From positions 85,347,447-85,411,446 of the forward strand of contig CM055265.1 of NCBI GenBank assembly GCA_029237695.1: DNA of 64,000 nt, written 5' to 3'. This document shows, in pieces, positions 35,301-46,186 of this stretch. The translations under genes and the position numbers were made by a program. Within the stretch, counting starts at the first letter, position 1. Each line of letters begins with the position of its first letter. The stretch comes from Conchocele bisecta. Its lineage: Eukaryota > Mollusca > Bivalvia > Lucinida > Thyasiridae. Below the pieces are notes generated by a model that worked only from the letters and a program-made list of their open reading frames with translations, did no database searches and was not told the origin of the DNA.

Positions 35301-35651
35301 ATCACTAACAGCATACTAGTATCACTAACAGCATACTAGTATCACTAACATACTAGTATCACTAACAGCATACTAGTATCACTAAAACAGCACTAGTAAC
35401 AACTACAAGCATACAAGTATCACTAACAGCATACTAGTATCACTAACATACTAGTATCTCTAACAGCAGTATCACTAACAGCATACTAGTATCACTAACA
35501 GCATACTAGTATCACTAACAGCATACTAGTATCACTAACATAGTAGTATCACTAACAGCATACTAGTATCACTAACAGCAGTATCACTAACAGCATACTA
35601 GTATCACTAACAGCATACTAGTATCACTAACAGCACACTAGTATCACTAAC
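29373..35651 (+). repeat. 6.3 kb satellite of interleaved 17 and 20 bp units
   Basis: The long unit is CATACTAGTATCACTAACAG (20 bp). The short unit is CATACTAGTATCACTAA (17 bp), lacking CAG. Both are centred on the palindrome ATACTAGTAT. The order of 17s and 20s is irregular. Clean blocks (for example 31080-31330, 34390-34520, 35030-35170, 35280-35650) alternate with blocks full of one-base deletions and insertions (29400-30600, 32100-32640, 33900-34350). Forward frames have stops in TAG and TAA; the one minus-strand frame of 75 codons is an artefact. Left flank is unassigned; right flank is a family 5 MITE. Confidence 0.95.
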
Positions 35652-35660
35652 GTCACATAT

Positions 35661-35846
35661 GAGACACGCCATGTGATTATGTACCTAAGAACATGTGCGA
35701 TATCTCATGAAAAACATTTACAAAATGTACGATATTTTCCGTAAATGACATCGAACGTTGACTACATTTCCACAATAATAATAATTCTATTCCGTATTTG
35801 CTATGACAATTACATCATCTTTCGACGTCATTTACAGAAAACATCA
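35661..35846. mobile_element. GAGACACGCC MITE, family 5, right-truncated
   Basis: GAGACACGCCATGTGATTAT, GTGCGATATCTCATGAAAAA and ATTCTATTCCGTATTTGC are followed by TCATTTACAGAAAACATC. It lies ten bases from the satellite edge. The right end stops where the next element starts. Confidence 0.7.
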
Positions 35847-35850
35847 CCGT

Positions 35851-36245
35851 ATAATTCCAGCACAAAAATATTTACACAATTCCCTAACATTTGATTGGTC
35901 CGTAGCAAGTCTCTGTCCAAAATTTATATCCCAGTAAACTCCCATATGCCGAACTACTTTCCGTAACCGTGAGGCGCAGTTAAAATAATTCTTAAGAAAA
36001 CGGAAACTAAACACATTTTCTTGATGAATTTATTTCAAATGCTGGAATTACATGTATAAGGAATGAATGGCCTTTTTGTTGAATTTATCGGGGATATGAA
36101 CTTGGAAAAGTCGCGGGAATACTGGACGAGGCCTTCCGGCCTTTTATTGGGGATATAAACTTGGAAAAGTCGCCTTCGTCCAGTATTCCCGCGACTTTTC
36201 CAAGTTTATACCCCGATAAATTCCACACAAAGACCATTCATTCCT
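35851..36245 (-). mobile_element. Family 1 MITE plus hairpin, copy 3
   Basis: ATAATTCCAGCACAAAAATA to TGCTGGAATTA, then a full hairpin from AGGAATGAATGG to CCATTCATTCCT. An internal 20-base stutter (GGGATATAAACTTGGAAAAG) is repeated, as in copy 1. Confidence 0.75.
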
Positions 36246-36282
36246 ATATTCATAAAGAATCGCACTAATCGCATATGTTCTT

Positions 36283-36600
36283 ACTGTCTGTTCCAGTTTT
36301 TCTGCCGACGAACTTTTGGGTATTAAACACATACAATCTAAAAAGTATTTAAATGTAAGTACTTGTTCATGAATAACAAAAAAGTCACCCTCCCCAAATG
36401 TTTTTATTTGATGAAATTCCATCAACTACTGATTTTATTGCGAAAAAAATATTTTCCTATGGGAATTTAACATGGGGGCTAAACATTGATTTTATTATTT
36501 GTTGACCGATTTTCAAAGTCTAACTTTTGTTTTCTTAGTTATATCATGTCCAAGCTATCTAACCAGGTTTCGCAGTCAATTTCCAAAATGTTTCGTGACA
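36283..36600. mobile_element. CTGTCTGTTCC element, family 12, right-truncated
   Basis: ACTGTCTGTTCCAGTTTTTC, GCCGACGAACTTTTGGGTAT and AAAAAAGTCACCCTCC match 45777-46167. The right terminal repeat is missing. The ORF through the left part is a by-product. Confidence 0.65.
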
Positions 36601-36740
36601 AGCCGTCTCTGCACTGTTTTCAAGTAATTTTCATATTTTGTTGAAAGAAAAACACCACTTTCGTATACATGGACTAGTCTATGACGATTGGACTGGTCCT
36701 AAAATTAACACAGCCAAGTCCATTCCAGTTATTATTGATG
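36600..36740. mobile_element. Diverged TTAA-type MITE fragment
   Basis: CACTGTTTTCAAGTAATTTT, CATATTTTGTTGA, AAAATTAACA and CCATTCCAGTTA follow the order seen in 54836-55053. Neither end is preserved. Confidence 0.45.
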
Positions 36741-37540
36741 GAAAGGGTCAAAGACCATATTTCTTCCTCTCCTACATACAACCATTGGTCGCCATAAAAG
36801 CTTGCGATGTGTTTGTTTATATTTCTAATAACTGTCCACTTAAGGGTCGAATGGGCCCATATAGCGCCCTAAAGGGCTTACAAACGTGCACGGTTTGTTG
36901 TTTTTAACGCCACAGTTTGCCTTGGTGTTTATTTAATGATACAGAGACGTTTCACGGACACGTCACTGACATCCGCGTAAGAAAATAGATCTTAACATAT
37001 TCGCGGAAACCTGATTGGAAACAAATACAAACAATACATTGAGAAAACATCATTGATTGCTTGTATGCCAGTTTCAAAGACCTATTTGCTCTGAAACTCC
37101 ACCAAATTCGGTCATGATTTACGGAAACGCTTTAGAAAATTCCCGCCAAAACTTCGTTGACGCAACAACGCCCGTTTTCTCATTTACCGACCTATTCCAT
37201 TCGCTCGGGTGCAAAGAATGTTGATTGTCGTCCTATATTCTCGTATTTGAAGAGTGGACACTAAAATATTTTAATAATCTTCCACTTTGATGTCCTTGTT
37301 TGGACAGTTTGACCACACAAGTGAATTCTATGTTAACTCGTGTTAATCCATGGGAACTCTCATAAAGTGGTCATTCAACCTACTTTTGGAACAACCCATA
37401 ATTTAAACTCGGGGGTTTTGATTGATAAAACGTAGTTATGACGTGTGTGACCAGTTTAAATCATGATCATGGTTTGGAATCATGCAGTAAATACACTGAG
37501 CCAATCTTTGTTATAAAGCGATAACAACAACGCCAGATTG
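36741..37540. other. Unassigned stretch
   Basis: Nothing recognisable. Short frames only and no shared repeat. Confidence 0.4.
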
Positions 37541-37609
37541 GCGACCATCGTAGGCCCTGATCAGACTGCGCGGATGCGCACGCTGATCAGAGCCTACGAT
37601 GGTCGCAAA
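37541..37609. repeat. Short ADPDQT-type hairpin, near-perfect
   Basis: GCGACCATCGTAGGCCCTGA and its complement pair around GACTGCGCGGATGCGCACG. This minimal form is repeated at 23614 and 55961. Confidence 0.75.
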
Positions 37610-38518
37610 CGTCGCAATGCCCATTTTCGTAGTCAGTCACCCATATAGAAAGGTCTTGAAGAAAATGGTATTTTTGAGTCGGCTTTGTGCCATTGCACCT
37701 GTCAATATTTTCTCGTTCTGGATTGTATTGGTCCTGCACGTGAATTAGACAAACACACATTCAATGAACCGGGAATTAGACAGCCAACAATCATTGGTTG
37801 AGGGTACTCCATATTCGCAAGTGTTCCATACTCTCTGGGAAAGGAAAAACGGATTGCTACCACCTTCGGAGAGTAGATACTTGTTTAATTCCGAGAGACT
37901 GGAGTTAGACTGTTGCCTTTTGTCTAATTATCTGGGGATCCCACCCAACCAAACATTTTACACCCACGTTTTGAACAAAATGGGTATATTGTTTTCGTCA
38001 TAGGTGTCCGTCCATCCGTGAGCACGTCTGTCCATCCGTCACGTTTCTTGTAAGAAGTTAAACGTTTTAACCGTACTAGGTTAACAGTGTGTGCCTTCCA
38101 TATGTGTGTAGATGCGCAAAGTAAATTTCTATTTTTTATTCGACCCAACCCCCACCGCACCGAGAAAATCACTGTCTATTGGAAGATAGTTTGCGATAAG
38201 GAAAAGTGGATATTTTGCGATGGCGCGCCATCCGCTTTGCTCTAGTTACGTATCGTTTTACTCTCAGGTGTTTGAACAGATGGTCAGTATGTTGCCGTCA
38301 TATGTGTACTTTGTGTAGATTTGGGTGGATTTCGTTGGTTTTGGGTAATTTACATACTTTTGTGCAACTACTAAGTCTCAATCATTACACACGACGGAAA
38401 TCGCCAGTTATCTACACATTCACCGTTTCGAACTTTCGGACAATTTTTATACTGTCAAAATACCCACAAAGAAATAGTATGTACTTCTAGTTATACGTGT
38501 AATTCGCGGGAGGTGACG
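37610..38518. other. Unassigned stretch
   Basis: GTCCGTCCATCC pieces near 38010-38035 resemble simple-repeat parts of mollusc repeats. No gene recognised. Confidence 0.4.
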
Positions 38519-38889
38519 TAAACTGTATTTTGGTAACAATGCACCCAAACCACCAGATATACCGAAAATAACCCATAAAACACCGACATATGAACCGTTC
38601 TTCAAGCATCTGTTGATTATAATCTCAAGGGAAGTAATCAGTGTACGAGTAATTTATACAGTATTACCGCGTCGTTCATAGAAAGCAGTACCGACGAAAG
38701 ACGAAACACGCCGAATGCCTCCTGTGAGGCATTCGGCGTGTTTCGGCTTTCATCGGTATACCTCTATACACATGAACAAGGCTTCCAAGTTTGGTCGTAA
38801 ACTGTATGTTGGTAACAATGCATCTAGTTCACCAGATATACCGAAATAACCCATAAAACACCGAAATATGAACCGTTCTTCAAGCACCT
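38519..38889 (+). repeat. Direct repeat pair flanking a hairpin repeat
   Basis: About 92 bases at 38519-38610 (TAAACTGTATTTTGGTAACA to GAACCGTTCTTCAAGCA) recur at 38798-38889. Between them, 38615-38796 is a family 18 hairpin with stem CGAAACACGCCGAATGCCT. The hairpin is repeated nearly unchanged at 39459-39642. Confidence 0.75.
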
Positions 38890-39038
38890 ATCTGTGGTTT
38901 TAATAAATCTATCAGCATACTTGAGACACAATATGTTTAAACATATAAAATTTATAAATAAATTTATAAATAAATGTATATAATGAAATGTAGGGTAGGG
39001 ATAAAAGCAAAAATTAATTGAAAATATTAAATGGTAAT

Positions 39039-39056
39039 AAAAAACATGCGGCAAAA
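39039..39056 (-). terminator. Pol III terminators for the tRNA gene
   Basis: On the minus strand a TTTT run (39053-39056) begins 5 bases after the tRNA 3' end, and a TTTTTT run (39039-39044) follows. Both fit RNA polymerase III termination. Confidence 0.75.
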
Positions 39057-39061
39057 CATTT

Positions 39062-39068
39062 CGTCCCT

Positions 39069-39115
<47 letters not shown>

Positions 39116-39135
39116 GCCGATTGCGCCACAGAGAC
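39062..39135 (-). tRNA. tRNA-Asn (anticodon GUU)
   Basis: A 74-base cloverleaf on the minus strand reads asparagine codons AAC and AAU in cytosolic translation. The acceptor stem GTCTCTG pairs with CAGGGAC (one T-G wobble); G is the discriminator. The D arm is GCGC..GCGC, the anticodon stem TTCGG/CCGAA with loop CTGTTAA, and the T arm GGTGG-TTCAAGC-CCACC. Internal promoters are TGGCGCAATCGG (box A-like) and GGTTCAAGCCC (box B-like). No intron and no encoded CCA are present, as expected for a eukaryotic nuclear gene. Oligo-T terminators follow closely. It looks functional. T-loop A at the TTCAAGC position is an allowed purine. Confidence 0.95.
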
Positions 39136-39458
39136 AGATGAGCGACATACGTAAACCACATAAAGATATTATATCGGATACCTAGTAAGCTATATTTTTA
39201 CGGATCTTCTATTGTGATAAGCGTAACACCAGATCAGCCTATGCATGTGGGATTTTCATACAATGGTGGCGAATGCCAGTTTTGTACCTTTCTAAATTAC
39301 ATAATCTTCAGACCCGGACGCATTTGAATTGTTTTGTACATTATTTAGAAAGGTGGTTCGTGTATACATATACAAACAACATGTTATTTTGTTACAATAT
39401 AAGCTTGTGGCCGACCAGAAGCTATACTATAAATAATAAACAACAAAACAAATGGCGT

Positions 39459-39642
39459 GATTATAATCTCAAGGGAAGTAATCATTGTACGAGTAATTTA
39501 TACAGTATTACCGCGCCGTTCATAGAAAGCAGTACCGACGAAAGACGAAACACGCCGAATGCCTTCTGTGAGGCATTCGGCGTGTTTCGGCTTTCATCGG
39601 TATAACTCTATACACATGAACAAGGCTTCTAATTTTGGTCGG
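39459..39642 (+). repeat. Family 18 hairpin repeat, second copy beside the tRNA
   Basis: GATTATAATCTCAAGGGAAG, CAGTATTACCGCG, the stem CGAAACACGCCGAATGCCTT and GAACAAGGCTTC match 38615-38796 with few changes. It continues into GGTCGGACACGACC as at 18600. Confidence 0.75.
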
Positions 39643-39649
39643 ACACGAC

Positions 39650-41533
39650 CTTGTATTATAACAAATTCTTACATTTCCGCCAATACTTTACATAAACATA
39701 ACGGTGAATTACACCACGCGGCAGCAGTAGTTTACACAACTCCCGTGCTTACCGTATATGGAGAAATGACGTCAGTAACGTCGCCATGACGTGTTGTTTC
39801 CTTCCACCAATCAAATGCTGTTCTCAGACACACACCCTGAATCGTGAGACACACACACTGAATCGTGAGACGATCGTCTTCACAACGACCCGCCTCCAGA
39901 AATTAATTCGCTAGTATCGTCAAGGCGTGTGATCACGTGGTTTCCGAACCCGGTTTTCCGACGTGACGTAATCAGTGATTTTCATTAAAAATCTTCATAA
40001 CAAACAGGACGGATTTTGATGATATGAAGTACACCAAATACGATGGCATATGTGTTTATGGGTGCTCTGAAAGTTCTTTACAATAACTTATAAATTTCAC
40101 AAAGAATCGAGTACCGTTTATTTCTTACATTCACGTGCTCTAGTTTTCACATAGGTTTCACATTGGAATCGCCTCGGACAGTTAGCCACGCCCCAGACCC
40201 CCCTCGATGGGATGGTCCGTAGTGATATCTTGGAGTAACCATAACAACAAAATGCATTGTGTTACTCAACGTTTAACTGTCATACGCAACCGCTAATTGA
40301 AAATAATATTATTAAAAACTACTTGCACTGCACAATATCAACAACGGATGTTCTACGTACAAAAATACATCGGATTATTTTGTTGCGCGTGATTTTCCCC
40401 CATTTGCATCACAAATCGTGCGGTCATAGCTAAATTTAATAACAGGCTATATTTTTCGGCAGAGTTAACACCCCTCCGAATACTCTCCACCGGATAAACA
40501 AGTCTTGTTCTGACTTAGGGGAGATAACTCTTGTTTACTAATGGCTTTGTTATACTGGAACATTTATTTTTGAAAATAACTTTGTAATAAACGGATAAAG
40601 AAGGAAAAATAATATATAATCTTAATAGTATATACATTAGTACTCGTCTAAAAGCTGTATAAATATAATTGTGTTTATATTAATACTCTTTTTTAGGCAC
40701 CATCTCGTTATTACATTCATACACATGACTCCATTTTCTTGTCCAATCTGAAAACGCCAGTAGCAATATAATTCGAACCAATTGGTTTCCGAGTGAAGGA
40801 AACTTTTGTACTTTCAGTGTTGAATATGCAAGGGAGCCCCCTCCAACCCCACACATTTTGCTGTTGAACATACATGTTACACCAAGCCAATCCATCAGTC
40901 ATTATTATGTTCTCATGCTTCAGATTTTGAACAATTATAATACCAATCTAAGGGACTGGTCATTATTTATCACCAAGGTAGTTGGGGTGGGAATGGGGCT
41001 GGATACATTTTGTTAACTCACCTTAGACAAGTATAAACACCCACCCCTTCCCACAGCTTTTCATTAAATTTTCAAGGCCTCCCCCCATTGAACAATTAAT
41101 AATGTTCAAGCCCAAAACGAGACGGTTCAAATGAGTGGTAACAACATAATTGTTCTATCATATTTTTTTAATAAACATATATTGCATCTACTGATTGCAC
41201 TGCCTGGGTTAATTATGCCCGTATGCGATAGCCAGGGGGACATATTGCCTTGCTCTTGAGGTTCCGAATGTCCGTCCGTCTGTGTACATTTACATCAACA
41301 AGTTTGTAAGAGTTTCTCCAGTTAGAGTCCAGTATTCCAGAGGGGCATATCCATGTTTTACAAACATAATGTCTAGTGTTAATGTTGGTACAAAAGCTAA
41401 TTTATTAAAGGTATTAATACTTACATTTTCCTAAAATGTTGGGCAAGTAGCTTTTTTGTCTGGGCAAGTAGATTATAATTGTAGGGCAAGTATGAAAAGT
41501 TAATATTGTTAAGCCCTGTCACCTGTGCGAAAA
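39650..41533. other. Long stretch without a recognisable gene
   Basis: Contains an imperfect ACACACACACTGAATCGTGAGAC duplication near 39836-39880, a TGATCACGTGG motif at 39940 and a solo GACGGTTCAAATGAGTGG arm at 41120. Open frames are short and unsupported. Confidence 0.4.
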
Positions 41534-41662
41534 ATGAGTCACACGTTTGACAGCTACAAACTACCTGACCTCCAGAAGTACCTGATAAACAGAGGCGTGA
41601 CCGTGACGGGCTACAACTATTTCATTCACAAAACAGAAGTAAACATGGCGATGTCAAAGTAA
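41534..41662 (+). CDS. Short SAP-like domain ORF (fragment or first exon)
   Basis: A 42-codon frame begins MSHTFDSYKLPDLQKYLINR and continues GVTVTGYN. The pattern of Leu-Pro-x-Leu-Gln-x-Tyr/Phe-Leu followed by Arg-Gly and a Gly-Tyr turn resembles helix 1, turn and start of helix 2 of SAP DNA-binding domains, which occur in mollusc and cnidarian transposon-associated and YqaJ-type proteins. Helix 2 is not completed: the frame drifts to IHKTEVNMAMSK and stops. A GTAAAC after codon 35 could be a splice donor. It may be a broken copy or a first exon; no continuation is recognised. Confidence 0.35.
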   Translation: MSHTFDSYKLPDLQKYLINRGVTVTGYNYFIHKTEVNMAMSK

Positions 41663-42027
41663 TGCAGAAACTTTAACAAAAATCCTGCTACAACATTGTT
41701 TTGTACCGACAAGGCATTTTCAGGCGCGACACCGCTTCCGTGGCGGAATTCTTGTAGTACCTTATGTTCAGTACTTTCAGTACTTTGATTATTTACATTT
41801 ACGGTAAGCGATTCTTCGTAAACGCGACATAATTATGAGATTAAAGCCGCCTATACAATAAAGGGCAACGTGTACCGTACCGCATTTGCTGCGGTATATT
41901 TCATATAAATATGTAATTCCATTAGCAAGATATTAAAGGAAATCTACTGTAAGCACATCTAAAAAACATGACGTCATGCTGTTCGGAAACCACGTGATCC
42001 CCCATCGTGATCGTGTGTGAAATGTTT

Positions 42028-42177
42028 ATTTAACCAGGTGAGCTGATTATCTTAAAATAACGCTCTCGTGATTGGGTTATATTGCTAAACTCGGTTCGCT
42101 ACGCTCACTTGTTTGTTTCGCGCAAGGACCCAATCACTCGTGCATTATTTCACGATAATCAGCTCACCTGGTTAAAT
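42028..42177. mobile_element. Foldback ATTTAACCAGGTGAGCTG
   Basis: Arms ATTTAACCAGGTGAGCTGAT and TCGTGATTGGGT fold back around TTCGCTACGCTCACTTG. A single copy here; no target duplication is evident. Confidence 0.7.
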
Positions 42178-42287
42178 TAATAGTATATAACATGTTTAAA
42201 AATGTATTGTTTAGGCATTCTATGTATTTCTGCAGGATATCGATAATTCTAAAATGATCATATGAACGTGCCACTACAATATTGACG

Positions 42288-42587
42288 TCAGAGCCTTAAA
42301 CACATGATTTCATTTGTTATCATACGAGGTTGTGTCCGACCTACGAAAAGGAGCTGTAATTCGATATTACATGTATTTGCATAAATATGTTCAAAACATG
42401 TTATTTTCAAGTAGCAAGATAACAATAATTCACAAATGAACATGTGCAATTTCCGCCAAAATATTCACATTAATAAAATCGCGGAATGTATTATGATACG
42501 AGGTCGTGTCCGACCAAAGTTAGAAGCCTTGTTCATATATATATAGAGTTATACCGATGAAAGCCGAAACACGCCGAATGCCTGTGG
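42288..42587. mobile_element. Family 18 repeat, reversed
   Basis: GAGCCTTAAACACATG, GAGGTTGTGTCCGACCTACG, ACGAGGTCGTGTCCGACC and GAAACACGCCGAATGCC are the reverse complement order of 18541-18838. The hairpin half is truncated at the end. Confidence 0.7.
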
Positions 42588-42705
42588 AATGCCTGTCTTC
42601 CAGACCACGTAATCGTAATGTACACGTGTTAGGTGAGATCAATTTCATTTTCCGATTCTCGTCCCCACCTACCCCTAAAATATAATGCCAATTTATTCTT
42701 TTAAA

Positions 42706-42921
42706 TATGACGGAGTCTGGAGAAATGTGGCTTTTGGGATTTGTGACCAGTGTAGCTCCTGATCAAATAGCACACTTCTGTAGCCTGGTAATTATCTATA
42801 TTGCTTGCTAGGTGTTCATTGATGGAATAACGAAAAGTGCAAATCCTGATCAGACTGTGCGGATCTGGATCTACTCTGGTCGCAAACCCCATAAGCCGCA
42901 GTTATCCAGTCGCAGCCACAT
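42706..42921. mobile_element. ADPDQT-family MITE, reversed
   Basis: GACGGAGTCTGGAGAAATGT to TTATCCAGTCGCAGCCACAT. It keeps GACCAGTGTAGCTCCTGATC and TGTAGCCTGGTAATTATCTA, which gives the uninterrupted reference for the insertion at 53990. Confidence 0.75.
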
Positions 42922-44093
42922 ATTTTAACAATTGGATCTTATGTATTAAGCGAGTTTAACGATATCATAAGGAGGTTATGCCAAGTTTCTGAAGAACAAA
43001 GTCAACGAATTAAATAAATATATTAAATCACCACAATAAATATAATCATTATATAAGCACAGCGTCATGCATTAAAATTGTGCTGATCACTTGACGAGTC
43101 TTCTGTATCGGTCTCATTTTCATATTTCTTTATTTATTGCGCTAGTGCATAATTAATACAAGTTGTTATTATAGTTACGAATGTCGATTGTATTCAATTG
43201 TCGCTATGACTGTCGAAATGGGGCTTGTGATATGTGTCACTGTTTGTGGGTTTAACTTTAGAAAAACACGCAGTACTACGTCATAAAAAAGTAGTTCAAC
43301 AACAGTAAAACAGCGAGCTATCTTACCGTTTCAGCGTACTACATGTGTTGTTTGATTTGTTTGTGCTATATGTGTGTTATTGCAAAAGTTTTTGTATACT
43401 TTATAAACTATTAACTGTTATGTATTAATATGAGTTCTTTGTTATGTATGTTGATATTTTGCGCAATGATATAGTAGGGGGGCGAGATTTCCTGTGACAT
43501 TTTTCTTTACCAATTGGATTAAAGATTACATTCTGAACTTTACATAGGTCAATGGCTCGATAAAATCCGACATTGGACAGCGAAATGATGATGATTTAAA
43601 GCAGAAACATTGTTTTTTGACTGTTACATACTGTTTTAATTATTAATCAGTGTCCATTTTACTTAAAAAATCAACTAATCTATAATGAATTTAGTAAAAC
43701 AGTTCGCGCGGAAATCCAAATTTTCCAAGGAGGTGCTAGCAATTTTTTGATAATTACACGTCGTGTGTGTTAGCGCATACGCTGCCGACAGTCTTGCGAC
43801 TTGACGTTACACAGCATATACAGTACGATACACTTCACAAAGGAAACGTTGTCTTGAGTTTAAATAAGGATAATAATTATCTCTAGATTATTTGTATTAT
43901 GAATTAAAAAAAGTATATTTAAATAATTAAATATTAATTTAAATAAATATTTCGGCATCATTTACTCAATAAATTAAAATTGAATGTGTAGCTGAAATGA
44001 AAGTGACAGTAGAACGTTTTTGTTATATCCTCCGGGTTACAAATCGCTGAGGATTCCTATTTGAATTGGAAAATGATATTAATTTTAAATTTA
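42922..44093. other. Unassigned AT-rich stretch
   Basis: A faint ADPDQT left arm (GACTGTCGAAATGGGGCTTG) at 43208 is the only repeat recognised. No coding frame above 60 codons. Confidence 0.4.
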
Positions 44094-44096
44094 GGA

Positions 44097-44210
44097 GACT
44101 GTGTCAGGAGAAAATGGACTGATGACATATGTCACCAGTCTAGTTCCTGAGCTATGACTGTGACAGGAAAAAAGGGACTGATGACATATGTCACCTGTCG
44201 TGTTCCATGC
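44097..44210 (+). repeat. Two tandem 59 bp units
   Basis: GACTGTGTCAGGAGAAAATG and GACTGTGACAGGAAAAAAGG each precede GACTGATGACATATGTCACC. The unit looks derived from the left end of the ADPDQT family. Confidence 0.65.
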
Positions 44211-44379
44211 ATGACTGCTCGCTCTTGTTTGTAATTGTTGTAAAATATATAGTTTAAACTGTGTATACACAAAACTATAGATATACCCCCCCCCCCTCCC
44301 CCCGACATACAAAGTATGTCGAGAGTATATAGTTTTCGTAATTCCGTCCGTCCACGTTAAAGAGTTTGGGTACCCATTA

Positions 44380-44659
44380 TCTCTGTGACGGAAAGTCGGA
44401 TGGACCTCAAACTTCATATACTTCCTTATCATCAACCATATTTTCATTCCATACCACACTCATGCGGCCTTCATTTCCAAGGTCAAGGTCAAATTACTTA
44501 GACATTTGCATCCGTACGATTTGCCTTAAAGTTTTCTGCAACCGTAAGTCAGATTGACTTCAAACTTCATATACTTCCTTATCACCATCCATATTTTCAT
44601 TCCATACATGTACCACACCCATGTGGCCTTCATGTCCAAGGTCAAGGTGAAATTACTTT
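44380..44659 (+). repeat. Two ~125 bp units with doubled AAGGTCA motifs
   Basis: The units at 44380-44500 and 44534-44659 share CAAACTTCATATACTTCCTT, CATATTTTCATTCCATAC and GGCCTTCATNTCCAAGG. Each ends with AAGGTCAAGGTCA or a one-base variant, which resembles nuclear receptor response elements. A CCGTCCGTCC run lies upstream. Probably part of a larger dispersed repeat. Confidence 0.65.
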
Positions 44660-44784
44660 GAACAATCATGGTTGTCAAGATAAATATTGTTTTTGCAGCA
44701 GTGATAATGTATACTGATTCGACGAATATATAGTTTTTAAATGGAGTATATATATATGATTTTTTGTGTGAAATATTAAAATAG

Positions 44785-44928
44785 TTGCCATGACAACCAA
44801 TATTATTAAACGTTCACATGTTAAGTGTATTGCAAGATGGTAACAGTACTCGGGTGTATTGCATTGATTTAAACACCTTTTCAACAAATACTATTTTTGT
44901 GTTTTCCAATATTGGTTACCATGGTTAC
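44785..44928. promoter_or_regulatory. Two RFX X-box-like motifs
   Basis: GTTGCCATGACAAC (44785-44798) and GTTACCATGGTTAC (44915-44928) both fit the RFX X-box pattern of two GTNRCC half sites in inverted order. No gene with a start nearby is recognised, so function is speculative. Confidence 0.25.
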
Positions 44929-45195
44929 TATGGTAATGCATATATATTTCAGAACTAGTGTATAATAACATATGACAACGCAATATATCCTGTGAGTATA
45001 TATAGTCGTGAAATTATTGAGCAAGTGAAACTTGTATGTAGCTGAACATTTGAATAGTTGCTGTCTCAACTACTGACAAGCCGCAATACATCTATTCCGC
45101 AAAGTTCCGCATCCATCCTGGTGCAATGTACTTTCCAACAAATGAATTCTTAGTATATGTGTCCTCCACAAGCACGTACTGTGAAGGATTTCAGG

Positions 45196-45293
45196 ACTTT
45201 CAGTCCTTTGATTATATGGTGGAATAGTGACACAATTATACACATATTTAATACCTATAAACAACATTTTGTGCCTACTGAGTGGGCATGTAG
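45196..45293. mobile_element. End fragment of GCCCACTCAGTAGG element, family 20
   Basis: TTCAGTCCTTTGATTATATG, GGAATAGTGACACAATTATA and TGCCTACTGAGTGGGCATGT match the left part of 47658-48133 in reverse. Confidence 0.6.
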
Positions 45294-45655
45294 AACCTAC
45301 TAATTTATATGTATGGCCTGAGTTGAAAATGAAATTATTTCAAAGCATATGAAATAGTTTGTAAATACACGCATTACCATTAGCCGGCTATGGGGAAATA
45401 ACTTGCGACCGGAGTAACTGGGCACCTAGTGAGAATGTTATCTCACTGGAAAGCGAATAAAGTATGCATTTCCGCAGTGTGGATTATGTTTGGATATGCT
45501 TGTATCCACCCACTAATTCATAAACATTGTCAAAACTATGTTGAAGATATTATGCTGAGTAAGGGATTTAGAAATCGGAGTGGGCGGAGAAAAAACGGGC
45601 GTTATGATGTGTGGGACCAACGTTGGCCCTGAGCGGACTGCGTATCCGCGCACAG

Positions 45656-46186
45656 GTGGAAGTCTCGGACCCCGGACCCAGTAAATGGCCCATTCGAAAT
45701 ATAAAACATTACCCCACCCACCCATTTCGGTTAGATTATTCAGTTTTATAAAATGGTAATTTACTCAGTGGGTTCGACTGTCTGTTCCACGTTTCGCTGC
45801 CGACGAACTTTTGGCTATTAAACACATTAAATCTAAACTATATTTAAAAGTAAGTACTTTGTTATCAATAACAAAAAAGTCACCCTCCATTTAACATGGG
45901 CGCTAAAAATAGATTTTTTTTAAATATGTTGTTATTTGTGGACCGATTTTCAAAATCTAACTTTTGTTTTCTTAGTTACATCATTTTCAAGCTATCTCAC
46001 CAGGTTTCGGAGTGAATTTCCAATTTTTTTCGTTTTTTGATCCTTCAAATTTTTGGGGAGGGTGACTTTTTTGTTATTGATAAAAATGTACTTACTTTTA
46101 AATATTTTTTAGATGTAATTTGTTAATAGTCAAAAGTTCGTCGGCAGCAAAACGTGGAACAGACAGTAGGTCCGAGTCTTCCACCT
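45656..46186. mobile_element. Family 13 element interrupted by a family 12 element
   Basis: GGTGGAAGTCTCGGAC, AGTAAATGGCCCATTCGA and ACCCCACCCACC form the left part. AGGTCCGAGTCTTCCACC (46168-46186) is the right end. The 391 bases between 45777 and 46167 belong to another family. ADPDQT-like pieces outside both ends (GGCCCTGAGCGGACTGCG and CGCGCAGTCTGATACGG) suggest a third, outer host. Confidence 0.65.
45777..46167. mobile_element. CTGTCTGTTCC element, family 12, full copy
   Basis: The terminal inverted repeats of about 45 bases begin ACTGTCTGTTCCACGTTT and include GCNGACGAACTTTTGGCTAT. Subterminal AAAAAAGTCACCCTCC and GGGAGGGTGACTTTTTTG are also inverted. No ORF. Other copies are at 36283 and 24168. 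Confidence 0.75.

Noticed and set aside
29373..35651. CRISPR array
   Set aside because: The 17-20 bp units follow each other without unique spacers and the context is eukaryotic; this is a satellite.
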